Shown: positions 18,432-27,230 of the stretch, one piece after another
Numbering within the stretch: position 1 is the first letter of the stretch
How the letters are laid out: each line of letters begins with the position of its first letter
Assembly (NCBI GenBank): GCA_050011775.1
Contig: JBEKIL010000010.1
Span: 62,001-126,000 of the forward strand
Origin: CAVZMI01 sp050011775
GTDB taxonomy: Bacteria; Bacteroidota; Ignavibacteria; UBA10030; CAVZMI01
Reading direction: 5' to 3'
DNA: 64,000 bases
Made by a program: the position numbers and the translations under genes
The notes under the pieces: generated by a model
What the model saw: only the letters and a program-made list of their open reading frames with translations
Database searches by the model: none
What the model was told of the DNA's origin: nothing

Positions 18432-21400
18432 TTACTTCATGAAAAGAAGCTTTTTCACTGCAGTAAAGTTTGCCGATCCATCCTGACTCCGAGCCTCAAT
18501 ACGATAGAAATAGATTCCACTGCTCAAATGTGATGGACTCCATTCAATAGTGTATTTATTCGCGGCCTGCATCCCATCTACTAAATTGTCTACAACTTTA
18601 CCAAGCATGTCGTAGATAGTGATCTTCACATAAGCGTTTTTCGGAAGATCATAGCCAATCGTCGTTGAAGGATTGAACGGGTTCGGATAATTCTGTAAGA
18701 GTGCGAACTCTTTTGGAATTTCAACAGCTTGATCGATACCGGTTGTCCCCGTGGTGAAATGCGCCGGAGTGGAGTATGCACTCGTCCCCAACGTATCTGT
18801 TGCACTGACCTGCCAGTAGTATAACTTGTTCGCATCCAGCATGGTCCTCAACCAGACTGTCGTGTCTGCTACCGTGGTGTCTAAGACTATTGCAATGAAC
18901 GAACTGTTTGTCGCGATCTGAAGACGATATCGTGTCGCGTACGTTGAAGCATGCCAGATAATGGTTGGATTTCGCGGCACGTTCACTACCGAACGAGGTG
19001 AAACAAGCGTTGGCGCGGCAGGAATTGGCACAATCGTGGTAAACGAATCTATCGCAGTAAATGGGCCATTTCCACCGACAGTGAAGCCGCGTACACGCCA
19101 GTAATATTTCGTTATATGATCCAGTGTAGCTGTGAAAGTCGTATCAGCCGTCGAGTCACTGGCAACGGCCAACGTGGAGAATGACTTGCTCAGTGAGATC
19201 TGGCACTCGTAACCTGAAGCTATGGATGCCGGATGCCATTTCAGTTTCAGGTTATCTGCACTCACGCTTTTTTGGTTGCTTGTGGGGTATGCAAGCGTAG
19301 TTGCACCCGGAGCAGCCATGACCGTGAAGGAATCGGGGGCTGAAAACTCACTCGGGCCACCGGGATTAACGGCCCGTACCTTCCAATAATACTTCGTGCC
19401 GGACGCCAATGGTCCTACAACTCTTACCGAATCTGTTGTTGAGTCATTGACTGCAAGTGAAGAGAATGCCAGGGCGGTAGAGAGTTGCCAATGATAATGG
19501 GCTGCACCCTTAGTTTTGTAACTAGTCAGTGTAACCATATACTCCAGATCCAAAGCGTTATCCGCCGGTAAAGCAAGCACGGGTACATCCGGAATATGGG
19601 CAATTGTCGTGAAATGACGCGTTGCGTATGCGCTCACGAATCCGTTGGTGATGGTGCCAATTGAACGGACGCGCCAGTAATACGTTGAGCTGTTCCCGAG
19701 TCCGGTAAGCTGCTTGGTCGTGCCGGTCAACGTATCGTTAACATTTATACCCGTCGCGAATGTAGAATCAAGTGAAACCTGACACTGATAACCAACAGCG
19801 CCGGCTGCAGTATTCCAGCTTAAGGTGATATCGATCGGAGCACCTCCTGCACCGTTTGCCGGGCTTACAAGCACTGGAACCGCCGGGACATCCACACCCT
19901 CCTTTACCGTCCAGTACCTGTCCACCAAAGGAATACCTGTGAATTTCTGTCTTACACCATCGGGCCACTGTACAACTAAACTATCAATAGCTGTGGCTGT
20001 TCCGAGACCGAAGTTGGCCCGTAATCCTTCACCTGAAGCTGCTGAGCCAGCGTCTGCTCTGATGGCTCGGATTTGCTTCTTCAATCCTGTATAAATCGTG
20101 AGAACTGCTCCAACAGCCGACTTGTTATTGCCAGTGCCTATGGGTTTGAAGCCAATCCAATGGTTAGAGTTGCCGCTGTTCTTCATTAAAACAGTAGTGG
20201 TATTGGTATAGGTATAAATATCGAGGAAGCCGTCGTTATTATATTCAACAAAGGCTACGCTCCTTGTGCCACTAGTGTTTATGCCAGAAGCTGTTGATAC
20301 GTCGGTGAATGTTCCATCGCCGTTGTTTCTATAGAGATATTGGGAGTATACACCAGCTCCGAAGCAGCCTACCACTACATCTAAATTTCCGTCATTGTTA
20401 TAATCGCCCACATTTAATGACCGTGAGCCTCCATTCTGAGTTAATCCATTATTAGCAACGGTTGATGTTCCATTCCATTTGTACGTGAATGTGCCATCTC
20501 CTTTTCCATACACGAGAACAATAAACCTTGCAGTGTCGCGTGCATCCAGGTTATTTGAACTATTCGATGCGATATACAAATCCATGATGCCATCATTGTT
20601 AAAATCACCCACTGCATGTGCGATGGCTTCAAAGTGGCGCACTGTATCGTCTACTACTATTCCAGTATCGGCCTTCGTACCGGCATAAATTACTCCAGCC
20701 GAGATAGAATCGAGTTCATAAATTGTGCGTCCAAGTTTTGCCGCGGTTGGAACATAAAATTTACCGTTTCCATCGTTCACGAAGAAAACGCATCCTTTTC
20801 TATAAGCTGCTGTTCCAGTATTAAACTTCTGATATCCTTGTCTGAAACTTGCCGCTAACAAATCGGAATAACCATCATTATTTGCATCGAGGAAAGACAT
20901 TTCCCACGATTCATAGGATAGGGATGTATCTATTGCCGGAGCTGAAGAGCTATTGCCCTTATGTGTAAAAGCGCCACTGGCACTTCCTTTTAAGAGCCAA
21001 ATCCCATGGGCACCGGTCCAAGCCATATCCAGATTATTATCCCTGTCATAGTCAGCTACTGTCATTCCACCGAAACCACTGGCAACTCCAGTGCCTCCAG
21101 CGGTTACAAGATCTCCAGTCCCTGTTGCTGCCTTAAACGATACTCCAACGCTATCGATATATAACCACGGAACCCAAGTGTTCTGCGCGATACCAAAAGC
21201 GTCAAGGTAACCATCGCCGTTAAAATCGGCAAGACCTAAACCGCATCCGTCTTGTCCGCTTGGAAGACCCGTGTTAGTCAATGGAGTGAAAGATGTAACC
21301 TGGTTTATCAACAAGTTATTTTGACGGATAAGGGCATCCAGATAACCATCTCCATTCACGTCTCCCCACGAAAAGCCGCCGTTAGCTCCGGCTAATGCTA

Positions 21401-21509
21401 TGGGAACTGCCGGACCGGTAGAGTACGTCACTCCCTGTGCTGTCAATGTACTTGCCCCCAGCAAGACGAAGAGTACTCCGACTGTAATTAAACGTACGAA
21501 AGTTTTCAT
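18432..21509 (-). CDS. T9SS-secreted FG-GAP/VCBS, UnbV and fibronectin-III repeat protein
   Basis: Secreted multidomain protein of 1025 residues. Signal peptide MKTFVRLITVGVLFVLLGASTLTA. FG-GAP/VCBS propeller repeats occupy about 30-425 (DVNGDGYLDALI, DFNGDGYLDAFG, DYDRDNNLDMAW, DFNNDGIMDLYI, DYNNDGNLDVVV, EYNNDGFLDIY). An ASPIC/UnbV domain follows at 430-520 (KSAVGAVLTIYTG ... LRANFGLGTATAIDSLVVQWPDG). Four FnIII-like repeats of about 100 residues at 525-930 share the pattern P-x-LVSPANGA and YYWRVR. A T9SS domain ends the protein (NYPNPFNPSTTIGYDLP). GGAGG lies five bases before the ATG. It is the third gene of a minus-strand run after the TonB receptor and the beta-helix protein. It is likely a large surface-attached binding protein; no catalytic motif is visible. 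Confidence 0.88.
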   Translation of the reverse strand: MKTFVRLITVGVLFVLLGASTLTAQGVTYSTGPAVPIALAGANGGFSWGDVNGDGYLDALIRQNNLLINQVTSFTPLTNTGLPSGQDGCGLGLADFNGDGYLDAFGIAQNTWVPWLYIDSVGVSFKAATGTGDLVTAGGTGVASGFGGMTVADYDRDNNLDMAWTGAHGIWLLKGSASGAFTHKGNSSSAPAIDTSLSYESWEMSFLDANNDGYSDLLAASFRQGYQKFNTGTAAYRKGCVFFVNDGNGKFYVPTAAKLGRTIYELDSISAGVIYAGTKADTGIVVDDTVRHFEAIAHAVGDFNNDGIMDLYIASNSSNNLDARDTARFIVLVYGKGDGTFTYKWNGTSTVANNGLTQNGGSRSLNVGDYNNDGNLDVVVGCFGAGVYSQYLYRNNGDGTFTDVSTASGINTSGTRSVAFVEYNNDGFLDIYTYTNTTTVLMKNSGNSNHWIGFKPIGTGNNKSAVGAVLTIYTGLKKQIRAIRADAGSAASGEGLRANFGLGTATAIDSLVVQWPDGVRQKFTGIPLVDRYWTVKEGVDVPAVPVLVSPANGAGGAPIDITLSWNTAAGAVGYQCQVSLDSTFATGINVNDTLTGTTKQLTGLGNSSTYYWRVRSIGTITNGFVSAYATRHFTTIAHIPDVPVLALPADNALDLEYMVTLTSYKTKGAAHYHWQLSTALAFSSLAVNDSTTDSVRVVGPLASGTKYYWKVRAVNPGGPSEFSAPDSFTVMAAPGATTLAYPTSNQKSVSADNLKLKWHPASIASGYECQISLSKSFSTLAVASDSTADTTFTATLDHITKYYWRVRGFTVGGNGPFTAIDSFTTIVPIPAAPTLVSPRSVVNVPRNPTIIWHASTYATRYRLQIATNSSFIAIVLDTTVADTTVWLRTMLDANKLYYWQVSATDTLGTSAYSTPAHFTTGTTGIDQAVEIPKEFALLQNYPNPFNPSTTIGYDLPKNAYVKITIYDMLGKVVDNLVDGMQAANKYTIEWSPSHLSSGIYFYRIEARSQDGSANFTAVKKLLFMK

Positions 21510-21925
21510 GTTTCCTCCAAAGTTTTTTCTATTAGTGGAGTAATTGTTAATTAATATCCGAAATATCCTCCGAAGGAGTTCTTTGTGATCTTCGGGAAAA
21601 GTCGCGCACTTAATAATTTCTGCAACTATTCTTTTGAAGGCTGCAATTTCAAGTTGCTAAGGATTCCCACAAAGTGGAACGCCACCTAATTTAAGAACTA
21701 TCATAACTAAAGTACAGCATTATTATTCCCGGGTAAAAAATAAATTCAGCCCTTTGGCTGATGCGTTTACGGACGCCGCTAGCGCGCCTCTGGCGCACTC
21801 GCCGCACAATAAATCCCGCTTTGAACTAAAACCGCCCTTTTCGTTTCCAAAAAGCCGGCATTGCATCAACAAGTGCACGCTGCCCTGGCTTCTCAGCCAG
21901 GACAGGAGACACTTGAGGATAAGTA
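21510..21925. other. Intergenic region with GC-rich hairpins
   Basis: A gene-free stretch of 416 bases. Near 21752 CAGCC-CTTT-GGCTG is a small hairpin, followed by GC-rich alternating sequence (GGACGCCGCTAGCGCGCC and GGCGCACTCGCCGC) that stands out from its AT-rich surroundings. A nested hairpin ends the region (listed separately). A 60-codon open frame on the plus strand here has no recognisable homology and no ribosome-binding site, so I do not call it. Confidence 0.4.
21870..21915 (-). terminator. Nested hairpin after the beta-helix gene
   Basis: Outer arms CAAGTG/CACTTG (21870 and 21910) enclose a perfect inner stem CCTGGCT-TCTC-AGCCAGG. It lies 11 bases past the minus-strand stop at 21926. 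There is no T tract, so it may be an RNA-stabilising or attenuating hairpin rather than a simple terminator. Confidence 0.5.
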
Positions 21926-23689
21926 TTACTTCATAAGTACCAATTTCCTGGTAATAGAGACACTCCCTGCCTGCAATCGGTATAAGTAAACGCCGCTCGC
22001 AAGTCCTTTGCCGTTAAAAGTAGCAGTATAATTCCCGGGTTGCAGTACACCGTTGAATAATGTCGTCACTTCCTGTCCAAGAAGATTATATACTTTCAGC
22101 GACACGTAGCCGCTTTGCGGAACCGAGTAGTCGATCTGAGTCGTCGGGTTGAACGGATTCGGATAGTTCTGAGTAAGCTCATATTTTGCAGGAATTCCGG
22201 GTTGCATTTTAACGCCGACAAGACCATTAGTAAGCAAGCTCGAAATTGTTTGATTTTCCGTCGCTTCCTGAGCTTTCCACGTAGTATACTGCGTCGGCCA
22301 CCAGTGGTAGAGGTCTCCCAACGGGAAGCCACCCAACCCGGCAGTCTGTAATGTACTGTTCGTGTACGATAAGTCTTCATTCATTGGCCATGATCCCTGC
22401 AAATCAGATTGAATATCGTACGCCCAGTCAACATTAGCGCCAGTTGCCCATCTGCCTAACAAGAAGGCCTTAATAGCGTCTTTGTTAGTCGGTTCAAGAA
22501 TAAAGCCCGGATCATCTCCATCGTATAGATTAGCCTTATTTATATACGGCCATGCTTTCAATCCAGTCCCCGCATCAACCGAATCGAAGAAACGAAGGGC
22601 AGTTATATTTAGCATAGGCGTAGGTAACGGTTTGTACAATTCACTGGCAGTATCACTGTATGCATTGCCATGATCCATGTAATCTCTAATCCACTGCTCT
22701 ATGAAATAGCTGTTATTTATGAATAGTATATGGCGCTCAGCTTCGGTGATCCGTAGTCCTCCTGGAAAAGCTGCTGGTTTTGCCAAGCTCAGGCTATCGA
22801 TGTACAATGCACCGCCAGGAGGAATTCCGGTGACTCCTCCCCGTCCCGATGGTATATCTCCATACATCCACGGATTCACGTAAACGCAGTTTGTGACAGA
22901 AAGCCATTCCCAAAACGATGGTTCAAGTGAATGCATCATCATATTAAAGAACGTGCAATGGTTAAACGATACAGTATCTGCAGTTTCAGGGGTATCTTCA
23001 CCAGGATTGTATCCCATATAAGCGTATCCCATATTTGCCATTGTACAATTCACAAATGAAACTTTATTGGTATGCCAGGTCGTGCTTTGATAAGGGTAAG
23101 AAATAGCTCTTCCATAATATCTGTAGTGTGGATCGATGTTATTCCGCCAATAACAATTAGTGAATTTTCCGGTGAAATTCGTACATCTTATCTCCACAGA
23201 TCCGTTGATAGGTGCATAGTCAAAAATTACTCCCTCGAATTCAACATTATTCGTATGCCTAAGAGTGTCATCATCAATATCCATACTACAACTCTGTTGC
23301 GCGCCGCCCGTGTTCGCATATATTAACCAAACGTTTTTCATAGTAAGATCTCCGAAGATATCGAAGTTATATCTCCAACTCGATATCTGCGAACTCAAAA
23401 ATATTTGAGGCGGAGCCGTTTCCTGTGTTAAACCCGGCTCCGGTGCTACTATTGTAAGGTGTTGATTAGGTGGTACAGTCACTGTGCCGCTGAGGATGTA
23501 ATAACCCCAGGGATCTAATTGAAATATAGTATTGGATAGAGTGCCCGCGTCAATGGCGGCTTGGATAGCGACATTAAGTCCCCCTTCATTAGGAGAAACG
23601 TCACTGTGGACAGGTACAATATTCTGGGTATATACCTGTACCGAAAAAATAACCGCCGTAATCAGTAACATGTAAATACGGTTCTTCAT
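21926..23689 (-). CDS. T9SS-secreted right-handed beta-helix protein
   Basis: Secreted protein of 587 residues. Signal peptide MKNRIYMLLITAVIFSVQVYT. Residues about 40-330 have the spacing of a parallel beta-helix with stacked short strands (LTIVAPEPGL, LTMKNVWLIY, VEFEGVIFDYA, VEIRCTNFTGKFTNCYW, VSFVNCTMANMGYAY, VSFNHCTFFNM, LSVTNCVYVN). Such folds are shared by polysaccharide lyases and GH28-type enzymes, but I could not identify a catalytic set. A linker and a T9SS sorting domain follow (NYPNPFNPTTQIDYSVP ... ASGVYLYRL). AAGGAG precedes the ATG and the gene begins 30 bases after the TonB receptor stop, so the two are probably co-transcribed. A pectin- or xylan-related binding or lyase role is a guess from fold and context. 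Confidence 0.8.
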   Translation of the reverse strand: MKNRIYMLLITAVIFSVQVYTQNIVPVHSDVSPNEGGLNVAIQAAIDAGTLSNTIFQLDPWGYYILSGTVTVPPNQHLTIVAPEPGLTQETAPPQIFLSSQISSWRYNFDIFGDLTMKNVWLIYANTGGAQQSCSMDIDDDTLRHTNNVEFEGVIFDYAPINGSVEIRCTNFTGKFTNCYWRNNIDPHYRYYGRAISYPYQSTTWHTNKVSFVNCTMANMGYAYMGYNPGEDTPETADTVSFNHCTFFNMMMHSLEPSFWEWLSVTNCVYVNPWMYGDIPSGRGGVTGIPPGGALYIDSLSLAKPAAFPGGLRITEAERHILFINNSYFIEQWIRDYMDHGNAYSDTASELYKPLPTPMLNITALRFFDSVDAGTGLKAWPYINKANLYDGDDPGFILEPTNKDAIKAFLLGRWATGANVDWAYDIQSDLQGSWPMNEDLSYTNSTLQTAGLGGFPLGDLYHWWPTQYTTWKAQEATENQTISSLLTNGLVGVKMQPGIPAKYELTQNYPNPFNPTTQIDYSVPQSGYVSLKVYNLLGQEVTTLFNGVLQPGNYTATFNGKGLASGVYLYRLQAGSVSITRKLVLMK

Positions 23690-23719
23690 AGAAGATCTCC
23701 TTATGATTAGTTGATAAAA

Positions 23720-26700
23720 TTATAATGTATATCTAACACCGAGGTTTGCCGTAAGACCATAGAATTGTTCATTCGTAAAACCGCCTATCGTCTTCTGAGC
23801 TGAAATATTTGCCCGCTGGTTGATATTACTTATGTCTAAGAAAAGTTGTACTTGTGAAAACCATGGTAGTTTATATCTCGCTGAAGCGTCTAATCGAAAA
23901 TAGTCTTGACTAAATCCGTCTTGCTCCTGCTCGCCTCCAACATTCGTAACAGAATTCCCCTGGAACAGGAAGGACACTCGAGCTGAAAACCCCAGATAAT
24001 CGTAACCTATATATGTGTTCAATATATCGTTCGGCTGGTAAATCAGACGCCCAGCCCTCGAACTATCAATTAATTTGGGTATGGACTTTATGTGTCTGGG
24101 GTCATTAGGATCGGGAACATTACGAGTTAACAAGAGGGGATACGTGGCAGACGACCAAATATGCGTGTAATTGATGCCGAGAACAACTCCATTTAACGGA
24201 AATGGTAAATACCAGAACGACGTTTGAAAATCTGCTTCGATACCCTTCACATAAGCATTGTAAGGACTATTGATGTAAGTGTTTAACAATGCTTTGCCTG
24301 AGACTGTGCCCCCTTGCTGCGCGAGGAGAGGGTATGTCCCGACCGAATCATATCCTGGCGGAATTATAGCAGGAGCAGAATATAGTCTGTATTGAGTGTA
24401 ATACGTAAAGTGCGATATGGTTTTGTAGAAGCCTCCAATAGAGAGAAGGCCTAACTCGTTGCTGTGAAATGTAATTTCAACGTCGTGGTTATATGCTTGT
24501 GCGGGTTTAAGGTTTGAATTTCCTGTATAGAGCTGTGTGTAATCGGAATTGATATTATAATGAGGTGAAAGTTGATGATAATCGGGTCGCGCAAGTGCCT
24601 GAGTATAGGAGTAACGCATGTCGCACCAATCGGTCAGGTTATACTTCATCTGAACCTGGGGCAGTAAGTAGTGATTTCTAGGGTAAGCTGTTGTGTCGTA
24701 ATACGGTTGATTTGGAGGTTGATTGCGGAGATCTACCATGTTGTGTGCTTCGTATAACGACTTAACATCTTCGTAACGGGCGCCGCCGACTATAATAAGG
24801 TTCTGACCTAAATCCAATTCTGCCATCAAGTATGCAGCATAATACTTCTCAATGTATTTATAATCGTTGGGGAGTTTTTGATAAACACCTTCGAACCATC
24901 CTCCGGTACTGTTTGATGCGGCGAATGCAGGGTCATTCGATAAAAAATCAGTTATCGAATTCAGCAGATTCGCATTAGCGACCCAATACATCCGACCAAA
25001 TCGATCATTCAAGAAGCTCGAATAAAGTTTCGAATCGGTGTTCGTAAAATCGAATGCCGGTAAACGGTTGGAGTTACCCAACTGTAATTCGGGGAAACGC
25101 GCTACCAATGCATCCATCACTCTTCCATTGATATCGGGGTTCGTTAATCCTGTACGGCCGCCTGGACTAATATACGGCGTATTCTGATCGTTAGTGTGGA
25201 GATTGTAGTCATACTCACCGCCAAATTTAAAGAATCCTGATACGTTTGAGTGTAAATTGAAAGGAATCTTGAAATCCCCCTTATATACCTGGTCATTTTC
25301 CTTATAATCGGCACTAAATAGATTTATGGTGGCCAAATATGTTGCGCTATCACCGTTATACTTTAAATTATGTGCAAGGTCATCAGGAACTGTATTGTTC
25401 TGATCAGGAGGGGTTCCTCCTGTTTGAAAGAATTGGTAGTAGGGTGATCTAGGATCGTTGTTTCGGGAATAAGTATTAGCGGCTTTCAAAACGACTGACA
25501 TAAATCCGAAATCGTTTGTAAATTCTAATGTATTCACTGCGACATCTGTATTTGCATTCCCTTTCCTGTATGTGAAGTTAATATTGTGATCATAATAATA
25601 ATCTAAGATCGTTTGATAATTTTTATAATCAGAGTTCAACCTGCTTAACATATTTATAGACTTAATGGAGCCGGAAGGCAACTTGAAGTCAAGGATCAAG
25701 TTTCCGCCGTAACGGTTTCTTGTTTCAATATGGCGCTGTAGCGTTGTACTTATTACTTGAACGGGCTTATACCCGGTTATTGAATCAGGAGCGCTATTGG
25801 TAGCCGGGGTATATCCGGCAGTCATGTTATCTGCACTGCGATCGTATTGTTCCGCGTTTACGAGAAGATACACACCAAGAGCATCATCGAAGAAACGACC
25901 GCTTCCAGATGCCACCGCTCTGTAATTCCCGTATGTATCGCTCTTCTGTGTATAGCCGGATTGCCACAAAATGTCACCGTGAAATTCCGACGGGGCTTCC
26001 CTCAGTTCCATATTCACAATACCACCGATAGCATTGGCATTCATATCGGGAGTGAGCGATTTATAGACCTGGATCGTTTTGATCATATAGGGAGTTATCA
26101 TGGAAATGTCAACGCTTCTGTCCTGATTGATTGAACCGGATGTCAGGCCCGGCAGTGAAGTCGCACCGATCTGAGTGCTTCCTGTAGATGCGAGCTTAAT
26201 TCCACCAACAGAGACCGTGTTGTACTGAGGAGCTAATCCCCTGATCACAACTTTGTTGGCTTCGCCTGAACTCTGAAGAGTCGAGACACCCGGCAGGCGA
26301 CTTATTGCCGCTGCCGCGTTGAAGTCCGGCAATTCCTGGATTCTTTCTTCAGAGACCACATTCATAATAGTATTTGCCGTTAATTGCTGGTTAATGGCAG
26401 CTTGTTGACCCCTTGCTTGCGCTGTAACTACTACCTCTATACCCATTATTGCATGAGGTGTTAAGCGAAAGTTTTCGTGTAGCGTTGCATTTTCTGTAAT
26501 AGTAACCTCTCGAGTGATCGCATCATAGCCGATATATGACGCCTTCAACTTACATTTTCCTGTCGGAACTAAGCGCAAAGTGTAATTTCCATCCAGATCA
26601 GCAGGAGAACCAATGCTCGTATTTACGACGACAATATTTGCACCCGGAAGTGGGTCACCGGTTGCTTGATCAACCACCTGACCTTTGATTGTCCCGGATC

Positions 26701-26785
26701 CTTGTGCTAACGACGATTGGACTATGAAGATTGACAGAAATAAACATACACCCAACAATCTTCTGTAAGTATATCCAAGAGACAT
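23720..26785 (-). CDS. TonB-dependent receptor, probable oligosaccharide uptake
   Basis: Outer-membrane receptor of 1021 residues. Signal peptide to VQSSLAQ, then a CarboxypepD_reg-like domain at 33-112 (GTIKGQVVDQATGDPLPGANIVV). The plug is clear: QELPDFNAAAAISRLPGVSTLQSS, then VVIRGLAPQYNTVSVGG, then MNANAIGGIVNMEL. A long barrel ends in GLTANLGVRYTL. The plug style (IQELPDFNAAAAISRLPGV) resembles the sugar-type CirA-like TonB receptors known from Caulobacter and Xanthomonas, which work without SusD. An AGGAGG site lies seven bases before the ATG. It heads a run with two T9SS-secreted proteins and sits next to the sugar symporter and intracellular hydrolase operon, which supports import of plant oligosaccharides. 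Confidence 0.9.
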   Translation of the reverse strand: MSLGYTYRRLLGVCLFLSIFIVQSSLAQGSGTIKGQVVDQATGDPLPGANIVVVNTSIGSPADLDGNYTLRLVPTGKCKLKASYIGYDAITREVTITENATLHENFRLTPHAIMGIEVVVTAQARGQQAAINQQLTANTIMNVVSEERIQELPDFNAAAAISRLPGVSTLQSSGEANKVVIRGLAPQYNTVSVGGIKLASTGSTQIGATSLPGLTSGSINQDRSVDISMITPYMIKTIQVYKSLTPDMNANAIGGIVNMELREAPSEFHGDILWQSGYTQKSDTYGNYRAVASGSGRFFDDALGVYLLVNAEQYDRSADNMTAGYTPATNSAPDSITGYKPVQVISTTLQRHIETRNRYGGNLILDFKLPSGSIKSINMLSRLNSDYKNYQTILDYYYDHNINFTYRKGNANTDVAVNTLEFTNDFGFMSVVLKAANTYSRNNDPRSPYYQFFQTGGTPPDQNNTVPDDLAHNLKYNGDSATYLATINLFSADYKENDQVYKGDFKIPFNLHSNVSGFFKFGGEYDYNLHTNDQNTPYISPGGRTGLTNPDINGRVMDALVARFPELQLGNSNRLPAFDFTNTDSKLYSSFLNDRFGRMYWVANANLLNSITDFLSNDPAFAASNSTGGWFEGVYQKLPNDYKYIEKYYAAYLMAELDLGQNLIIVGGARYEDVKSLYEAHNMVDLRNQPPNQPYYDTTAYPRNHYLLPQVQMKYNLTDWCDMRYSYTQALARPDYHQLSPHYNINSDYTQLYTGNSNLKPAQAYNHDVEITFHSNELGLLSIGGFYKTISHFTYYTQYRLYSAPAIIPPGYDSVGTYPLLAQQGGTVSGKALLNTYINSPYNAYVKGIEADFQTSFWYLPFPLNGVVLGINYTHIWSSATYPLLLTRNVPDPNDPRHIKSIPKLIDSSRAGRLIYQPNDILNTYIGYDYLGFSARVSFLFQGNSVTNVGGEQEQDGFSQDYFRLDASARYKLPWFSQVQLFLDISNINQRANISAQKTIGGFTNEQFYGLTANLGVRYTL

Positions 26786-27230
26786 TTTGCCCTCCTCTTG
26801 AGTTTTCTCAATATTTTATTAATGATATTTTGTCATCCAAACTTTTTTTGACATCAATTTTTGTTCAGGAGTTCAGCACACTCATAGCTTAATACCGCTA
26901 TTAAAATAATTTTGGGGCCTCGGATGTTGTAAATTGCCTGATACATGAATAGTACGTTTTTTTTGTCTTGCTGTCAATACGGTCGTCCCAAAAATCGCTA
27001 TTAAATTTACCCCGCGTAAAACCAACCCTGTAGATGCCTTCGTGACAGTACCCGATTTATTCTAATTTCCAGCCGATTTCTTCATTAATTTCACAACCAT
27101 ACCTAATGCCGGTTTGGTACCCCCGCTGCAATCAAACCAGCAGGGGGTTATTGGTTCTACCTTTTACAGGTCAATTATTAAGCTATGAGTCTCCATCCGT
27201 TACACATCATAGAGCTTTGACAATTTGAAT
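26786..27230. other. Intergenic region between TonB receptor and GPH symporter genes
   Basis: A gene-free stretch of 445 bases. The AT-rich part near 26800-27000 would carry the TonB-receptor promoter. Near 27111-27150 a GC-rich hairpin (CCCCCGCTG with CAGCAGGGGG, one bulge) follows the symporter gene. It may act as its terminator, although no T run follows on the minus strand. Confidence 0.45.

Noticed and set aside
21754..21936. 60-codon plus-strand open frame in the gap
   Set aside because: No ribosome-binding site, overlaps the end of a minus-strand gene, composition follows the GC-rich hairpins.
23720..26785. Classical SusC/SusD polysaccharide utilisation locus
   Set aside because: No SusD-like lipoprotein follows the receptor; neighbours are T9SS-tailed proteins.
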